From positions 1 through 43,380 of IMG/VR virus record IMGVR_UViG_3300002225_000001: a DNA stretch of 43,380 bases, one strand, 5' to 3'. Origin of the DNA: a virus. A program made the translations under genes and the position numbers. Numbering within the stretch: position 1 is the stretch's first letter; each line of letters begins with the position of its first letter. Below are positions 13,514-21,869 of this stretch, piece by piece. The notes beneath the pieces were generated by a model. The model did not search any database. It was not told where the DNA came from and saw only the letters and a list, made by a program, of their open reading frames with translations.

Positions 13514-13556
13514 TCTTTTTGTAGGCTATACAAACTTATACCCAAAAGGAGGAAAC

Positions 13557-13751
13557 ATGTTGAAAGAGATGTTAATCAAAGAAACGTTTACGTACGACAA
13601 GTCTACGGACGAAATCGGTTGGTTACATTTGAACGCTCACAGCAGTAACAAACCTACTGTTCACAAGGGTAAGTATAAGAGACCACCCTATTGCGTTGCT
13701 AGGAATGGTAAACACTGTGCTGTTACATTAATCAAGGAGGTGTTAGGATGA
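13557..13751 (+). CDS. 64-residue protein upstream of primase
   Basis: I choose the ATG at 13557 because AAAGGAGG lies 4-5 bases upstream; an in-frame GTG at 13503 would fall inside the leader structure. The protein begins MLKEMLIKETFTYDKSTDEI, is basic in its second half (HKGKYKRPPYC) and contains two Cys and several His. It overlaps the primase gene by four bases, so translation is coupled. No family recognised. Confidence 0.7.
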   Translation: MLKEMLIKETFTYDKSTDEIGWLHLNAHSSNKPTVHKGKYKRPPYCVARNGKHCAVTLIKEVLG

Positions 13752-16132
13752 ATAATACTCTCAAAGATGCTTATGAACAATATCGTTCTAAAGGGTTTAT
13801 ATTACAAAAATCTGCACGATACAAAAAACATGCGTTCAGAGAGGGTGCTTACGCTGACCGTGAAAACGAGAAATTAGTTGACAGTGCTACGGGTTATGTT
13901 GGTATCATTCCACCAAATCTGATTATTGTTGACAATGACAAGTATGAGGAACATAATGAGTTTGATAAACTACTCAAAGACCTTGACTTAGACTACACAC
14001 CCGAACCATTTGCTTTAACACCTAGTGGTGGTGAGCATTACGCTTTTGAAAATCCAAACACTGACATGGTAATCGGTACACACGGTTACAAGGCTGTTGA
14101 CATATACGCTGGTTATCAATCGGTTATTCCTATCGTTGGTACAACTGTTAAAAACAAGCAAGATGTTCTAGCCTCATACGAATGGGCTGATGATATTACT
14201 GAAGAGTTTATTGTCAACAAATTTGATGACTCGATGTTGGAAGTTCTAAAAATGAGGGAACGGGCTGAAGCTTCAAATAATCCATACGATGATGACATGG
14301 GTTTAAGTGTTGCTATCAAAGCTGAGAATATGCCCGATGAAGAAATCAAATCTTTACTCGAAGCATTACCTGAGAATTTAGACTACGACACTTGGATAGC
14401 TGTAGGTATGTGTATCTATGACAGATATGAAGCTAACGAAGATGGTTTAAAACTCTTCAAAGAATTTTCTAAGAGGTCTTCAGAGAAATATGAAGAAGAG
14501 TTAACTCTTAAAAAGTGGAACTCAGGAGCATTAAAACCTACTCAAACTACCTACAAGAGATTGAGAAGTATCACCAACGAGTTATCTCTGAAAGATATTG
14601 AGACAGACATAACAACTGCTAGTGAGAAAGATTTGCGAAAGATTATTAAAAACGTAGCATCTATGCCTCGTTTAAATACTCGTGGAAAACTTGATGACAA
14701 GGTTCGTGATGATTTGGCTGTTAAGATAAACACTCGTATGAAAGACCTTAAAAAACTTGACCCGACTGTAAAGGTTGTTCAAGCACGTACTCTTACAAAA
14801 GAGATGCAACATGAGGTTAGTGAGGAAGAGATTGAAGAGAAAGGTATTGATGCTAAAGCCTACCTAAAGGGTACAAAATATGTAGTCCGTATTGGTAAGA
14901 AAAAAGTTGAAGACCTCAGTGCTACAAGTGCTGTAACCACTCTGACAAATCTTGGAATACCAAACGCTATGGCTAAGACAATAGTTAACAAAGCTACTGT
15001 AATCAGCGGTACAGAGATGACAACAGATTATATGCTGGGTCAAGATATTTCTTACAACATTGAGAACGCAGAGGGTGTTGAGAAACTTCCACTGCTTGTT
15101 GCTAGAAAAGACCCGTTCTATGATGTGAAAAGTTACATCGAGAACGAGGAGATAATCAATGACTTCATGCAAAAGATTTGGAACGGTAAGGCTCAAGATA
15201 TTGTTGAGTTAATCGCTCTAAGTATTCGCTATGGTGAACAAAAGTTAAATCGTTTAATGACAGTTGCACCCTCTAACACGGGTAAGACTGAGATTTATAC
15301 GATGCTTGGTTTTCAAAAGATAACTATGCCTCGTTTACTTAACGGTTTACGTGGTGACAAAGGTATTGGTACACAAGTTGTCAACGGTGTTAAAGACAGT
15401 GGGTTACTCCTGATAGATGAGGCTAACAAAGCTTTAGAAGCTGAGATTAAAGACCTTGATAAAGACTTGTATGTTGATGAGTTTGGTGCCGGTGGTGGTA
15501 CGCAAAAGATTAAGTTGCACTTCACTGCATTGACATCAACACACAAGACAGCCACACGTAATAATTCAGATGAATTATACAATCGTTTCTTACAAGTGGA
15601 GTTATTGGAAAGTGAGACAGCATATCACGTTACACACAGTCCTATATTCCAACAAGACAGCGTGTTATATACTGAGGTAATAAGCTCGTATCTTCGTTAC
15701 CATTTCAAAAAATGTTTGACTGAAGACATGTACGACAAGCAATACTTTAGTGAGCTGCAAGGTAAGTACAGACTACCTCTCAACAATGACCTAGATGAGT
15801 TCCTTTATGGTGTCTCTGAACAAGTCATATCTAATCTAAAGCATTTAGCTTCAGATGAGGGTGACATACTTATCAGACAAGGTGAGTATTACGCTAAACG
15901 CAAGGGTGATATAACAGCTATGATAGAAGACCTACTCAAAGAAGTATCTTCAATAGACCACGGTAAATACGGGGAAAAAATAGCTAGTCATTTCATCGGT
16001 GCTCAAAGCAAGACAATTAAAATCAACGGTAAACCCGTTAAGTATTACCCGTTAAATCTAAAGACATATACTCAAGACAAAGAACAACAAGTTGTTGACG
16101 AATTTGAGGACTTGGACTTAGAAGAATTTTAG
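13748..16132 (+). CDS. prim-pol primase / D5-like (SF3) replicative helicase
   Basis: The 794-residue protein has an N-terminal prim-pol domain with the three motifs VDND (61-64), SGGEHY (93-98) and VDIYAGYQ (117-124). A PriCT-2-like region follows (DYDTWIAVGMCIYDRYEAN, about 215-270). The C-terminal helicase has a Walker A at 508-514 (PSNTGKT), a Walker B at D557-E558 (LLLIDEAN) and a downstream NRF arginine finger. It would prime and unwind DNA at the fork, replacing T7 gp4. Start follows AAGGAGG and overlaps the previous stop. Confidence 0.9.
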   Translation: MNNTLKDAYEQYRSKGFILQKSARYKKHAFREGAYADRENEKLVDSATGYVGIIPPNLIIVDNDKYEEHNEFDKLLKDLDLDYTPEPFALTPSGGEHYAFENPNTDMVIGTHGYKAVDIYAGYQSVIPIVGTTVKNKQDVLASYEWADDITEEFIVNKFDDSMLEVLKMRERAEASNNPYDDDMGLSVAIKAENMPDEEIKSLLEALPENLDYDTWIAVGMCIYDRYEANEDGLKLFKEFSKRSSEKYEEELTLKKWNSGALKPTQTTYKRLRSITNELSLKDIETDITTASEKDLRKIIKNVASMPRLNTRGKLDDKVRDDLAVKINTRMKDLKKLDPTVKVVQARTLTKEMQHEVSEEEIEEKGIDAKAYLKGTKYVVRIGKKKVEDLSATSAVTTLTNLGIPNAMAKTIVNKATVISGTEMTTDYMLGQDISYNIENAEGVEKLPLLVARKDPFYDVKSYIENEEIINDFMQKIWNGKAQDIVELIALSIRYGEQKLNRLMTVAPSNTGKTEIYTMLGFQKITMPRLLNGLRGDKGIGTQVVNGVKDSGLLLIDEANKALEAEIKDLDKDLYVDEFGAGGGTQKIKLHFTALTSTHKTATRNNSDELYNRFLQVELLESETAYHVTHSPIFQQDSVLYTEVISSYLRYHFKKCLTEDMYDKQYFSELQGKYRLPLNNDLDEFLYGVSEQVISNLKHLASDEGDILIRQGEYYAKRKGDITAMIEDLLKEVSSIDHGKYGEKIASHFIGAQSKTIKINGKPVKYYPLNLKTYTQDKEQQVVDEFEDLDLEEF

Positions 16133-16135
16133 TAA

Positions 16136-16155
16136 GGCTTAAGGAAACTTAAGCT
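16136..16155 (+). other. hairpin with GAAA tetraloop after the primase gene
   Basis: GGCTTAAG-GAAA-CTTAAGCT forms an 8-bp stem (one G-U) closed by a GNRA-type loop. Only CTTTC, not a true T-run, follows. It may be a weak terminator or an mRNA-stabilising stem. ACTTAAGCTAA here also occurs near 7183 in the control region. Confidence 0.45.
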
Positions 16156-16193
16156 AAACTTTCAATATACAAATAAAACTAAAAGGATAAAAA

Positions 16194-16574
16194 GTGAAAA
16201 TCACATTTAACACATTATGCGAAAAAGAAGTAAATGAGGCGGTCTCATATTTACAAAGTATAGGTATGGTTCCAATAGATATACCACAAGTGGCTGTCAG
16301 CGTAACAGAAACAGTACCAGAAGAGCCAAACGAGGTTGAAGTAATACCTGAACCTACCCCTAAGCCTAAAAGAGCTTCTAAGCCAAAAGCTGAGCCTAAA
16401 AAAGAAACGGGAATTACATTAGCTGATTTAAAAGAATCTGCTAAAAATGCTGTAACTCGTTCTTCAAGAGAAGATGTTAAGAAGACTATTGGTGAGTTCG
16501 CTGAGAAATTAGTTGAAGTTAAAGAAGCTGACTACGGTAAGCTTTATAAAAAACTTCAAGAATTAGGTGCGTAA
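16194..16574 (+). CDS. 126-residue protein in the replication operon
   Basis: Begins with GTG at 16194 after AAAAGGATAAAAA. It has an N-terminal helical segment, a Pro/Lys-rich linker (PTPKPKRASKPKAEPKKE) and a helical C-terminal domain (ITLADLKESAKNAVTRSS; KLYKKLQELGA) of the kind often encoded next to phage DUF2800/DUF2815 genes. The basic linker suggests nucleic acid binding. Function unknown. It ends one base into the next gene. Confidence 0.7.
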   Translation: MKITFNTLCEKEVNEAVSYLQSIGMVPIDIPQVAVSVTETVPEEPNEVEVIPEPTPKPKRASKPKAEPKKETGITLADLKESAKNAVTRSSREDVKKTIGEFAEKLVEVKEADYGKLYKKLQELGA

Positions 16575-17695
16575 TGAAACACGCTAGATTAAGCCCATCG
16601 AGTTCTGCTCGTTGGTTAAGTTGCACAGCTTCGGTTGAAGCCTCTGAGAGTTATGAGAACAAAGGTAACTCTGCTTCTATATGGGGTACTAATGTACACT
16701 ACTTAGGTGAGCAATTACTTATTGGTAATGATGTTGAAGTTGGTCAAGAACACACTGAGCAAGGTGTTAAGTTCACAGTTGATGAAGAGATGTTGCGTGT
16801 TGCTGAAGAGTATGCTGACTATGTTAACTCATTCATTGACAATGAGAGTGTTACACTAATCGAAGAACAATTTGATTTAGGTTTTATATCACCTAATCAA
16901 TTCGGTACTTCTGATGCAACGGTTCTTAATGGTACACATCTTCACGTTATGGACTTAAAAACTGGTCACGGTATAGTGATGGCTGAACATAATACTCAAC
17001 TAATGTTATACGCTCTTGGAGCATTGCATGAGTTGGAAGATATTTACGACATCGAAACTGTTACACTCCATATCGTACAAACTCGTGCCGGTCATATTGA
17101 CACGTGGGAATTAGATGTTAAAACTCTAAAGTTATTTGAGATGATTGCTAAGGCTCAGGCTGAAGCTATTATCAATGGTGACACTGAGTTCACACCATCT
17201 GAGAAAGCTTGTAAATGGTGTAACCACGCTGTAAATTGTGAGGCTCTTAAGGCTCATGTTGAAGCAACTGTAAAAGGTGCGTTTGAAAACCTAGAGGACA
17301 TTGATGGTCAAGCTGACTTGATAGACACAAACCACATCAAAAAGATACTTGACAATAAAGAGTTGATAACTAGATTTATCAAAGCTGTAGAAGCCCGTAG
17401 CCTTGAATTAATGCAAGAGGGTACAGTTATTGATGGTTACAAGTTGGTCGAGTCTAAGACTAATCGCAAGTGGGAAGACGAAGAGGCTGTTGCAAAATAC
17501 CTTAATCGTAAAATTCCAGCTGACAAGTTGTGGAGTAAAAAACTTATTCCTATGACACAGATATTAAAGCTTAGACCTAAAGATAAAAAACTACAAGAGA
17601 TGTTAATCAAGCCCGAGGGTCAACCTACTGTTGCACCGTTATCGGATAAAAGAAAACCTATCGGCGCTGTTGCTGATGAATTTGAGGAGTGTTAA
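16574..17695 (+). CDS. DUF2800 RecB/Cas4-type nuclease
   Basis: The 373-residue protein starts MKHARLSPSSSARWLSC, a hallmark of the DUF2800 family of phage PD-(D/E)XK nucleases. The nuclease core is visible as GTSDATV followed by HVMDLKTG. Cys17 together with CKWCNHAVNC near residue 215 gives four cysteines placed as in Cas4/AddB iron-sulfur nucleases. It probably processes DNA ends in phage recombination or replication. It is followed by the DUF2815 gene, the usual partner. Confidence 0.85.
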   Translation: MKHARLSPSSSARWLSCTASVEASESYENKGNSASIWGTNVHYLGEQLLIGNDVEVGQEHTEQGVKFTVDEEMLRVAEEYADYVNSFIDNESVTLIEEQFDLGFISPNQFGTSDATVLNGTHLHVMDLKTGHGIVMAEHNTQLMLYALGALHELEDIYDIETVTLHIVQTRAGHIDTWELDVKTLKLFEMIAKAQAEAIINGDTEFTPSEKACKWCNHAVNCEALKAHVEATVKGAFENLEDIDGQADLIDTNHIKKILDNKELITRFIKAVEARSLELMQEGTVIDGYKLVESKTNRKWEDEEAVAKYLNRKIPADKLWSKKLIPMTQILKLRPKDKKLQEMLIKPEGQPTVAPLSDKRKPIGAVADEFEEC

Positions 17696-17710
17696 TTCAC
17701 TCCCCTTTAT
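17686..17710 (+). terminator. weak terminator-like hairpin
   Basis: GGAGTG-TTAATT-CACTCC forms a 6-bp stem over the DUF2800 stop codon, followed by CCTTTAT. The T-tract is short, so any termination would be partial. Confidence 0.3.
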
Positions 17711-17767
17711 GTGTTGCCTGAAATGGCTTCTTAAAAACTAAAACTAAAATGCTATAAGGATAAAATC

Positions 17768-18280
17768 ATGGCAACTATTAAAATTCCAAATGCTCGTTTG
17801 AGCTTCCCAAGTCTATTTCAAAAAGCTAACTTCAATGGTGATGTTACTAAGTACGAAGCTACAGTGTTGTTTCCTAAGTCGGACACAAAAACTTATGATG
17901 CAGTTATGTCTGCTATTGAAGAGTGTAAAAAAGCTAACAAGCTAAAAGTTGGTGCTGACAAACTATTCATCAAGGATGGTGATGATAGTGAGTATGATGG
18001 TTATGAGGGTCATTGGGCTATTAAAGCTTCTAACAACAAACGTCCTACTGTAATCAATCGTGACAAAACTCCTCTTGTAGAAGAAGATGAGGTTATGTAT
18101 GCTGGTTGTTACGTAAATGCGATTATCGAACCGTGGGGTCAAAACAACTCATGGGGTAAACGTATTAATGCTAACTTGCTTGGTGTTCAATTTGTTAAAG
18201 ATGGTGAGCCGTTCTCAGATGGCGGTAAAACTGCTGATGTTGACGACTTTGAAGACATCGAAGACGAAGAAGAGTATTAG
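17768..18280 (+). CDS. DUF2815 single-stranded DNA-binding protein
   Basis: The 170-residue protein begins MATIKIPNARLSFPSLFQKA, the typical start of DUF2815 phage proteins. The acidic C-terminal tail (ADVDDFEDIEDEEEY) is the kind used by SSB proteins to recruit partners. It likely coats single-stranded DNA during replication and recombination. The start follows ATAAGGATAAAATC. Its place beside the DUF2800 nuclease and polymerase is the standard arrangement. Confidence 0.85.
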   Translation: MATIKIPNARLSFPSLFQKANFNGDVTKYEATVLFPKSDTKTYDAVMSAIEECKKANKLKVGADKLFIKDGDDSEYDGYEGHWAIKASNNKRPTVINRDKTPLVEEDEVMYAGCYVNAIIEPWGQNNSWGKRINANLLGVQFVKDGEPFSDGGKTADVDDFEDIEDEEEY

Positions 18281-18287
18281 ATTGCTA

Positions 18288-18313
18288 GACTGACCGAAAA
18301 TAATCGGTCAGTC
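18288..18313 (+). other. 10-bp intercistronic hairpin after the SSB gene
   Basis: GACTGACCGA and TCGGTCAGTC pair perfectly around AAATAA. An overlapping longer-range pair TAGACT (18286-18291) / AGTCTA (18319-18324) competes with it. No T-run follows. It may protect the abundant SSB message from 3' decay. Confidence 0.6.
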
Positions 18314-18363
18314 AATGGAGTCTAACTTCAAATAAAGTGTTTAATCACACTATAAAAGGATAA

Positions 18364-19398
18364 ATGATGACAACTGAACAAATGAAAAAAGAGTATGAAG
18401 CTAACCAAGACTTAGTAAGATATGGGTTTCCTACAAAAACGACAAATAAAAGATTTGTAAAAATAGGGAGAGGGGATAAAAATTGGCATAATTATTGGAC
18501 ATACAAACTAATCCTAAAAGAACACGAACATATTAGTGATGCAGTTATAGCTAATCCTGATGTGGAAGTGGAGTTTATGGATAGTGAAGCACTTAAATAT
18601 TTTATCAGTGTTGATAAAGGTGCTTTCTTTAATGGGTATCAACCATGTTTTGATTACAGACTAGCAAAAGCCAAATGCGATGGTAGATGGAATGGTTACT
18701 ATATCGAAGCATCAAAAGAAGCTTATGATAAGTTAGTAGAGTTGGGGTATGAAGATGACTATAATTATGAATATTATGTTAATGACGATAGACAATTCAT
18801 CGGAATAATTGATAACGAAATATGTGGGTATAAAAGAAACCCATCGCTTAAACCATTCTACCTAGTAGATGGAAAGTTTGCAGAAACTAAAGGGGAAAAA
18901 GATGAAACTGATACCATATCTACTAATACCAATATTAACACTAATAATGATGCTAATGTTAACGTTACTACCATTTCAATAAAAGACAAACAAGGCAAAG
19001 AGTATAGCTTACAAGACTTTGAAAAAGATATACATAATTTGTATGATGGAGATTTTAGAATTGATATTACTACAATGTTCAAAGATAAAAGTGTTCATTT
19101 AGATTTTTACTATGGAATAAAATTTGAATCAACTAGCACACAAATTGATGATGCTTTAAGAGCTGTTTTAAAACAAGTTGAAGGCTACCTAACACCTATA
19201 AAACCAAAATGGTATGAAGATGAGAATAATTTTCCAGCATTGATAGTTTATGAAGAAGAACCTCTTAGAATATCAGTTACAACTAAAATAGAAGATGATA
19301 AGTTTTACGACTCTCTTGATTTTATAGGACATCAATATCAATGCAGACTAGCAACCAAAGAGGAACTAATGAGCCTCCATTATTTAGATAAGGAGTAA
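18364..19398 (+). CDS. 344-residue protein with Asn/Thr linker, unknown
   Basis: Start follows AAAAGGATAA. Two parts are visible: an N-terminal region of about 180 residues rich in Tyr, Asp and Lys (WNGYYIEASKEAYDKLVELGY), and a C-terminal region (YSLQDFEKDIHNLYDGDFRI). They are joined by a low-complexity linker of Thr, Asn and Ile near residues 180-205. It lies between the SSB and polymerase genes. I recognise no family. The linker suggests two independent domains, possibly a fusion. Confidence 0.75.
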   Translation: MMTTEQMKKEYEANQDLVRYGFPTKTTNKRFVKIGRGDKNWHNYWTYKLILKEHEHISDAVIANPDVEVEFMDSEALKYFISVDKGAFFNGYQPCFDYRLAKAKCDGRWNGYYIEASKEAYDKLVELGYEDDYNYEYYVNDDRQFIGIIDNEICGYKRNPSLKPFYLVDGKFAETKGEKDETDTISTNTNINTNNDANVNVTTISIKDKQGKEYSLQDFEKDIHNLYDGDFRIDITTMFKDKSVHLDFYYGIKFESTSTQIDDALRAVLKQVEGYLTPIKPKWYEDENNFPALIVYEEEPLRISVTTKIEDDKFYDSLDFIGHQYQCRLATKEELMSLHYLDKE

Positions 19399-19402
19399 GG
19401 TT

Positions 19403-19492
19403 ATGGATAATAGAGAACAATTAAGAGTAATAGGACTAGCATTAATTACAGCAAGTATTTTGATGTCAATATTACTAATAGCTATGTTGTAA
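19403..19492 (+). CDS. 29-residue membrane peptide
   Basis: ATG at 19403 follows AAGGAGTAAGGTT. After MDNREQLRV comes one hydrophobic helix (IGLALITASILMSILLIAML) to the C-terminus. It should be an inner-membrane peptide. Its position inside a replication operon is odd; anchoring or membrane signalling is possible but not shown. Confidence 0.55.
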   Translation: MDNREQLRVIGLALITASILMSILLIAML

Positions 19493-19502
19493 AGGATAAC
19501 TA

Positions 19503-19763
19503 ATGTTATGTAAAGCAGAAAAAATAGATGGTAGTGGAGAAATTGAGGGGTATTTGCATAAACATTTAGACGAATACTCAATTTTTAAAGATGAAGTAGC
19601 AGAAAGATGGGGAGAATTAACAACAATCTCTAGTGGTTATAAAATAAAACCTGAAACACTCAAATACTCATTTGATGGTGGTAAGAGTTGGTATAGTGAG
19701 GATAAGATACAAATTATCTTAGCTAGACGTGAAGCAATGGCTATTAAAGGAGTTAAACAATGA
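19503..19763 (+). CDS. 86-residue protein upstream of the polymerase
   Basis: Start at 19503 follows AAAGGATAACTA. The protein is charged and helical-strand mixed (EIEGYLHKHLDEYSIFKDEV), with a C-terminal basic helix. It overlaps the polymerase start by four bases, so the two are coupled. Function unknown; a polymerase accessory factor is conceivable. Confidence 0.7.
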   Translation: MLCKAEKIDGSGEIEGYLHKHLDEYSIFKDEVAERWGELTTISSGYKIKPETLKYSFDGGKSWYSEDKIQIILARREAMAIKGVKQ

Positions 19764-21559
19764 CTAAATTAATCTGCCTTGACATAGAGGTTCTTCCCAA
19801 TTATTTTTTGATAGTTATTAAAGGTTTACAATCTAATAAATATCTAAAGATGGATATGTACGGGGCTGGTACTAAACTAACCAAAGAGCAAAGAAGTAAG
19901 CTTAACAACATGTTAAGTAAATATACTTCTTTCGGATATAACTCACTAAGATACGATATGCCTCAAATCAATTACGCACTAAGTGGTGCCACATGTCGAG
20001 AGCTTTATGAAAACTCTAAGAAGATTATTGAAAACAATCAACCTGATTTCATAACTTACCGTAACTTAGGTATTGACCCTAGACCTTACGACCATTTTGA
20101 TGTAATGGAACCATCACCAGCGGTAATGATTTCATTAAAGAATTATGGTACTCGTGTTGGCTCTAAGAAGCTGCAAGAGTTTTATCTTGACCCACATACA
20201 GCAATCAATGAAGACCAAATACGAGGACTTACAAAATATTGTGAGAATGATGTTGAAGTCACTGTTGATTTATACGAAGCGATTAAAGACCGTATAGAAC
20301 TGCGTGTAGAGATGGGTAAACAATATGGGCTTGACCTACGTTCTAAATCAGATGCACAAATAGCTGAGACAGTTATCACTTCAGAGTTAAAGAAGATGGG
20401 TGTCACTGCTAGGAAACCTGAGTTAAGCAACTCGTTTAAAGCACATTACACTGCTCCTGATTATGTTAAATTTAAAGACAAAAAGCTTAACGAATTAGTT
20501 GAGATGTTAGAAGATATAAATTTTGAAGTAGCTTCTAACGGTGCTGTTAAGATGCCTAAGATTTTAGCTAATCATAAAATTGTTATCGGTGACACGACAT
20601 ACAAAATGGGTATCGGTGGGTTGCACTCACAAGAGAAGTCTATTAGTGTTGTATCAAACGAGACACATGTTATGCGTAATGCTGACTTCGATGCTTACTA
20701 CCCGTTTATTATATTAAATCAAGGTCTTTATCCTAAACATCTAGGTGATAAGTTCTTGACTGTTTATAGGTCGATAGTTGAGAGACGTATGAAAGCAAAA
20801 CGTGAGGGTGATAAAGTTGTAAACAGTTCACTTAAGATTGTTATCAATGGGTCATTTGGAAAGTTTGGCTCAAAGTATTCTAAACTATATTCACCCAACA
20901 TGTTACTGGCTACAACGATTACTGGACAGCTAACACTGCTTATGTTAATAGAACAGATGGAACTTAACGATATTCCAGTAGTGTCTGCTAACACGGATGG
21001 TCTTGAATATTTTTGTCCTCGTGATAAAGTGGCTCTAGCTGAAGCTATTGTTTTTGACTTAGAACTTGTAACCGGATTTAATATGGAACACGGTGAGTAT
21101 AAATCTTTACACGCTAAAGATGTTAATAACTACGTTGCTGTTTATGATGGTGAGACTAAAGCTAAAGGTATTTACGCTGAGACAACATTAAGTAAAGGTC
21201 GAAGTACACCTATAGTTTATGAGGCTATCAGAAAGTATTTACTTGATGGTACAAGTTTTCACACAACAATAACTACGTGTAAAGATATAAATCAATTTGT
21301 ATCTGCCCGTACAGTTAAGAGTGGTGGAGTTTACAAAGGTGAGTATCTTGGAAAGATGGTACGTTGGTATTACTCAACAGATGGTGACAAGATTACTTAC
21401 AGTAACAACGGAAACCTTGTACCAAAGACAGCTGAGGGAAATGGTGTTAGACCTATGATGGATTTAACAGAGGACATACCTGAAGATATGGACTACGATT
21501 GGTACTTTGATGAAGCAGTATCAAAATTAAAAGACTTAGGAGTTGATTATGAGTTGTAG
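19760..21559 (+). CDS. family B-type DNA polymerase with 3'-5' exonuclease
   Basis: The 599-residue protein has exonuclease motifs LDIE (D8/E10), GYNSLRYD and YCENDVEVT. Polymerase motif A is DFDAYYPFI (309-317), motif B is KIVINGSFG (359-367), and motif C is ANTDG with D413. Motif C has Asn411 where most family B enzymes have Asp (DTD). It is short for the family and would be the phage replicase. It replaces the T7 family A enzyme, and no primer-terminus protein is evident. Start overlaps the previous stop. Confidence 0.85.
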   Translation: MTKLICLDIEVLPNYFLIVIKGLQSNKYLKMDMYGAGTKLTKEQRSKLNNMLSKYTSFGYNSLRYDMPQINYALSGATCRELYENSKKIIENNQPDFITYRNLGIDPRPYDHFDVMEPSPAVMISLKNYGTRVGSKKLQEFYLDPHTAINEDQIRGLTKYCENDVEVTVDLYEAIKDRIELRVEMGKQYGLDLRSKSDAQIAETVITSELKKMGVTARKPELSNSFKAHYTAPDYVKFKDKKLNELVEMLEDINFEVASNGAVKMPKILANHKIVIGDTTYKMGIGGLHSQEKSISVVSNETHVMRNADFDAYYPFIILNQGLYPKHLGDKFLTVYRSIVERRMKAKREGDKVVNSSLKIVINGSFGKFGSKYSKLYSPNMLLATTITGQLTLLMLIEQMELNDIPVVSANTDGLEYFCPRDKVALAEAIVFDLELVTGFNMEHGEYKSLHAKDVNNYVAVYDGETKAKGIYAETTLSKGRSTPIVYEAIRKYLLDGTSFHTTITTCKDINQFVSARTVKSGGVYKGEYLGKMVRWYYSTDGDKITYSNNGNLVPKTAEGNGVRPMMDLTEDIPEDMDYDWYFDEAVSKLKDLGVDYEL

Positions 21560-21869
21560 TAATGGTAAAGGTGATTGTTTTAAAGTAGCGTTTGAAATGC
21601 TATTGGAAGATGAAAATATGATTTTAGTGCATGGTTTACCTTTTGGTACTGGGGGTGATGCTGAGGGATTGAGATATAACCATGCTTGGTGTGAGTTGGA
21701 TGGCTTGGTTTATGATGGAACAATACCCATCATAATAAATAAAGAGGAATATTACAAGCTTGGAGATATTCAAATAACTTACAAATATAACAGAGAGGAA
21801 GCTCTTAAAAAGATTTTTGAAACTGAGATTTATGGTTGTTGGGAAGATGAGCTAAAGGAGTATCCATAA
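21549..21869 (+). CDS. small protein with cysteine-protease/transglutaminase-like triad
   Basis: The start at 21549 is chosen over an upstream TTG because AGGAG lies 6 bases before it. The 106-residue protein shows GDCFKVA (Cys10), YNHAWCEL (His45) and VYDGT (Asp56), the order and spacing of a minimal papain/transglutaminase-like catalytic triad. If active it could cut or cross-link a protein, or hydrolyse an amide. It overlaps the polymerase end by 11 bases and the helicase start by one. The reading is by motif only. Confidence 0.6.
   Translation: MSCSNGKGDCFKVAFEMLLEDENMILVHGLPFGTGGDAEGLRYNHAWCELDGLVYDGTIPIIINKEEYYKLGDIQITYKYNREEALKKIFETEIYGCWEDELKEYP

Noticed and set aside
13503-13556. 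GTG start for the gene before primase
   Set aside because: The ATG at 13557 has a near-perfect Shine-Dalgarno sequence, while the GTG lies inside the leader hairpin arm without one.
16574-17695. Cas4 of a CRISPR system
   Set aside because: Motifs and cysteines resemble Cas4, but the N-terminus and neighbours (DUF2815, polymerase, SNF2) identify the phage DUF2800 family. No CRISPR array is present.
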